DNA of 64,000 nt from Progne subis subis (taxonomy: Eukaryota > Chordata > Aves > Passeriformes > Hirundinidae), in NCBI GenBank assembly GCA_022316685.1, contig JAKJHU010000085.1, positions 2,914,001 through 2,978,000 of the forward strand, read 5' to 3'. Made by a program: the position numbers and the translations under genes. The notes under the pieces were generated by a model that saw nothing but the letters and a program-made list of their open reading frames with translations, did no database searches and was not told the DNA's origin. Positions 61,470-64,000 of this stretch are shown here, piece after piece (positions within the stretch are counted from its first letter, which is position 1; each line of letters begins with the position of its first letter).

Positions 61470-61616
61470 CTGACTCATTGCCACGAGCACAGCTGCTGAG
61501 ATAATGAGTGGGACACTCAGCCCGAGGAAGATGTACTGCAGGTAGTCCAGCACCGACGGGAGCAGCACCAGGTTGGTGTAAAACTGCTTTAGGACCGAGC
61601 CCTCGATGGATCCGCT
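61470..61616 (-). CDS. SCARB1: SCARB1 exon with C-terminal membrane segment
   Basis: Minus strand, 147 bp, 49 codons, phase zero at both ends, acceptor TTTTTTGAGCAG and donor CAG/GTAAGA. The peptide starts SGSIEGSVLKQFYTNLVL, continues with PSVLDYLQYIFLGL and ends in AMSQ. Human SR-BI has exactly 49 residues here with FYT-LVL-P-V--Y-QY--L-L and a final SQ in common. The hydrophobic run from about YLQYIF to VLVAM is the second membrane span that anchors the receptor. The cysteine that mammals have just before QIRSQ, a palmitoylation site, is leucine in this bird. SCARB1 takes up lipid from HDL and, in birds, is needed for carotenoid uptake (the white recessive canary carries a SCARB1 splice mutation). 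Confidence 0.93.
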
Positions 61617-62094
61617 CTGCTCAAAAAAGGAGAGCCGTCAGTGGCATTTCCCCCCCCGCCCAGGCCTCGGGCAGACCAGCTGAATGATTCCTACCAGCTG
61701 AATGATTCCTCTCCCACCACCTCCCAGCACAAATTAGGGAATTTATGCAAGATTTGGTCAGGGTAAAAGCTTTTACTAAACACTGGGGGTCAGCTGGACG
61801 TGCACCCAAGCTGGAGGCCGCACTCCCTGCCCCACATGAGGACAGGGATGCTGGCAGCTTTGTCCAGGGCCCTATTTAACCCCACATCTAGGGCAGAGCC
61901 AGAGATTTACCAAGTATAGTGCAGGGTTTGTTCAGCTCAGATGGATTAATGGCATAGCCAAGTATTGAAAAGCCTTCTGTTGGTGCTTAATTAGTCTGGC
62001 TGGCTCAAAGCTTTACCCAGAGTGGAGTTTCCCCAGCACTGGGTGATGGGGAAGCAGGAGAGGCTCTGCAGAATCTCAGAGGAAGGCAGCTCAC
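61617..62094 (-). other. SCARB1: SCARB1 intron
   Basis: A 478-bp GT-AG intron, with nothing recognisable inside apart from a tandem duplication of ACCAGCTGAATGATTCCT near 61676-61711. Confidence 0.75.
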
Positions 62095-62146
62095 CTCTGC
62101 AAACCACAGCAGCGGCAGGACCACTGGCTTAATCTTCCCTGTTTGA
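62095..62146 (-). CDS. SCARB1: SCARB1 52-bp exon
   Basis: Minus strand, acceptor CCCCCCCACCAG, donor GAG/GTGAGC. The first base completes the split codon from the previous exon (AT+T, Ile). The peptide then reads QTGKIKPVVLPLLWFAE, which differs from the human SR-BI text only at Lys for Glu after KI. It is the most strongly conserved piece in the window and forms part of the extracellular loop just before the C-terminal membrane span. Phase and size fit the mammalian gene structure as I recall it. Confidence 0.95.
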
Positions 62147-62918
62147 CTGGTGGGGGGGAAGAAAATTTAAAAAGAAACACACGCTTAGGTTTATGGTTGA
62201 TGAGGTCACAATTAACACTATAATCCTTCCTAAGGGGATGTGTCTGATGGATTGACAGTGGCCAGGAAAGCAGCACAAGGGGCTAGCAATCCCTGCTGCT
62301 CCCACCTTGGGGCACCAGGTGCTTTTCATGCCAGAGCAGAGCTTGGGGCCTCCATGGGGCCTGAACTGCCTGAGGACAGCAGTAGGTGCCACCCCAAAGC
62401 TGGGCTCCAGCGAGGTGAAACTCAGCCTGACCAGAATGCTGAAGTTCTGCTGAAGGGGGCTGTCTGCAGGTGTTTGCCCCCCAGCCCAAGCAGCACTCCC
62501 TCCCTTGTTGATATTTAACACCTGGAACCACAGGGATTGGTTAGAGACACCTCCTGTTTGCTTTCACAGAGCTGGAAGTGTCTTTTTGGACACAGGTTTC
62601 ACTCTCTACCCCGCAGGTTTTGCCTCTCGGTGTCACAGGTGACTCCTGAGAGGCAGCACAGTGTGGGTGAGCAGCTCCTGCCTCACCAGGAGGAACAGCT
62701 CAGGGCCAGGGACGCTGGCCAAGCTGAGCAAACAGGCAGCCACTCCCTGCCCTGCTAAAGGATGGACCCTGTGGTCACTAGAGGGGCTGATGTTTCAGCT
62801 CCAGCAACGGGACAACTGCTTCATCTTTGGGGAGAATAAACTCTGCAGCACCCCCAGCAGCAGCAGAACTCCCTGCTGGGGGAAGGCAGGTGGACATTTC
62901 TAGGAGGTGACCACTTAC
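62147..62918 (-). other. SCARB1: SCARB1 intron
   Basis: A 772-bp GT-AG intron beginning GTAAGT. No transposon or coding segment recognised. Confidence 0.75.
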
Positions 62919-62992
62919 ATGATACCAGACACCTGCTTTATGTACAGGTTCAGCTGGAGCTTGATGGAGCAGTTCATGGGGATGCCCGTCAT
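62919..62992 (-). CDS. SCARB1: SCARB1 74-bp exon, extracellular loop
   Basis: Minus strand, 74 bp: 24 codons plus two bases of a split isoleucine codon. Acceptor CTTCCTCTGCAG, donor AT/GTAAGT. The peptide is MTGIPMNCSIKLQ then LNLYIKQVSGI. Mammalian SR-BI has VTGIPMNCSVKLQLSLYMKSV here, so the match is unambiguous within the CD36 family. NCS is a conserved N-glycosylation sequon. The ATG that opens the exon is an internal codon (valine in mammals), not a start. Earlier exons should lie to the right, beyond the window. Confidence 0.95.
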
Positions 62993-64000
62993 CTGCAGAG
63001 GAAGAGAACAACCAGTCCATCAGTGACTTTGTAGGGACCAACAGACCGTGTCCAGCGACATTCAAGGACCACGAAAACATCCCACTTCAAAACCGGTCTT
63101 GCTGACACCCATTGAGATATTGGCTTCTCATGACTCTGCAGTTTTGCAGCAGATTTTTTACAAGCAGAGAATTTTTGTTGGACTGTCCCTGTTTGTAGTC
63201 AGCAGCCTGCAGCTAGATAAAAATATAGTTAACTGTACCGTTATCAGTAGCTGTTTGATACTGCAATAAACTTAATTAGATTTTCATAACTGCGATAAGA
63301 AAAGCAGTCAGAAGCCAATGTCTAGATAAGACACACAGTTTACCTTACCTCAGGAGGGAAATAGGTTGTTTTGCTTGAGTAAACATCACAAAACATTTGG
63401 AAAAACTGACCACACACAACACAGGCCTTGGGTGGCAAATCCCAAAGTCCCTTTCCCATCAGCAGCTGGGACAACGATACCTCAGGACACCCAAAATCTA
63501 CCCCTCTGGAGTGGTGACTTGTCCCTCACGGTGCAGGAACGTGAGGGGTGTAACACAGCAGCAGCCCAGTGCAGAAAGCAGTCAGTCCCAGACAGGCAGC
63601 CTGAGAGAGTGGAAGAAGCCAGCCCAAAACTGGAGGTGCCAGCTCGAGCCACAGCGTGGTCTTCAGAGTTTGCCAGCCAGCTCTCCTGGCGATGTGCACC
63701 TGCAGATTTGGGGCACAGCTGGGCTGCTGCCAGATACACCTCCTGGTGTCATAGGCCTGAGTCAGTGGAAAGAACTTCACTGCGCTTATCAAAACAATTA
63801 CGTTTATAATTAGTCCTGCAATTCTCTGGAAGCCAAGCTAATTATCCAATTAGTTTATGGCTTTGACTTTTTTTTTTTATCTGCACATGTCCTCCCCAGT
63901 CTTTGCACTATGGAACCTGCTCGAGGCAGTGCCACGAGAGCAGAGCGGGGCCAGCACGCAGCTAGCTGATGGCAGGGCCCCCCCCGGCGCTGGGCTGGTC
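62993..64000 (-). other. SCARB1: SCARB1 intron, partial
   Basis: Sequence upstream of the 74-bp exon in gene direction. The preceding exon, which should encode text ending in DIHP, is not found, so this intron is longer than about 1 kb and the rest of the gene is outside the window. AT-rich parts at about 63120-63330 and 63780-63885. No repeat element recognised. Confidence 0.65.

Noticed and set aside
63341..63420. Possible extra SCARB1 exon ending CCTCCTGAG/GTAAGG on the minus strand
   Set aside because: The donor is good and the text is open (TTYFPPE), but it does not match the SCARB1 segment expected before the 74-bp exon and there is no clear acceptor.

Overview
The window looks like bird nuclear DNA, most likely from a passerine. 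The evidence is several CR1 LINE fragments (the typical bird retrotransposon), one fragment that resembles a songbird-type retroviral LTR, many minisatellites and homopolymer runs in a GC-rich background, and vertebrate exons with GT-AG introns. There are no operons and I recognise no tRNA, rRNA or CRISPR array. Almost all of the longer open reading frames here are chance frames in GC-rich or tandemly repeated DNA.

The one gene I can identify is the 3' end of SCARB1 (scavenger receptor class B type I, CD36 family). It lies on the minus strand and occupies the right end of the window. Five exons are visible in transcription order: a 74-bp exon (62919-62992), a 52-bp exon (62095-62146), a 147-bp exon carrying the C-terminal membrane segment (61470-61616), a 126-bp cassette exon that ends exactly at its own stop codon (59080-59205), and a last exon whose coding part is 55032-55154. 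Including the cassette gives an SR-BI-type tail ending in a PDZ-ligand-like EARL. Skipping it gives an SR-BII-type tail with an acidic dileucine motif. The earlier exons lie beyond position 64000. The 3' UTR probably runs to about 54240 and is mostly a 29-copy, 16-bp minisatellite that starts about a dozen bases after the SR-BII-type stop.

Layout: 1-53 kb is non-coding as far as I can see. It holds CR1 fragments (1008-1400, 26829-26890, 31047-31345), minisatellites (5541-5680, 31641-31994, 51961-52665), long poly-A tracts (A73 at 26602, A47 at 40066, A51 at 46717), three CpG-island-like stretches (14570-15240, 39625-39905, 46830-47290) and a series of AT-rich blocks that read like candidate conserved regulatory elements. 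53-64 kb is SCARB1. Its last intron contains an LTR fragment, a 66-bp minisatellite and a 1.8-kb degraded CR1, all described on the plus strand, so the LTR and CR1 are antisense to the gene.

In other amniotes the region 3' of SCARB1 leads towards NCOR2, so the left part may be the NCOR2-SCARB1 intergenic interval or upstream sequence of NCOR2. That is inference: I recognised no NCOR2 exon here.
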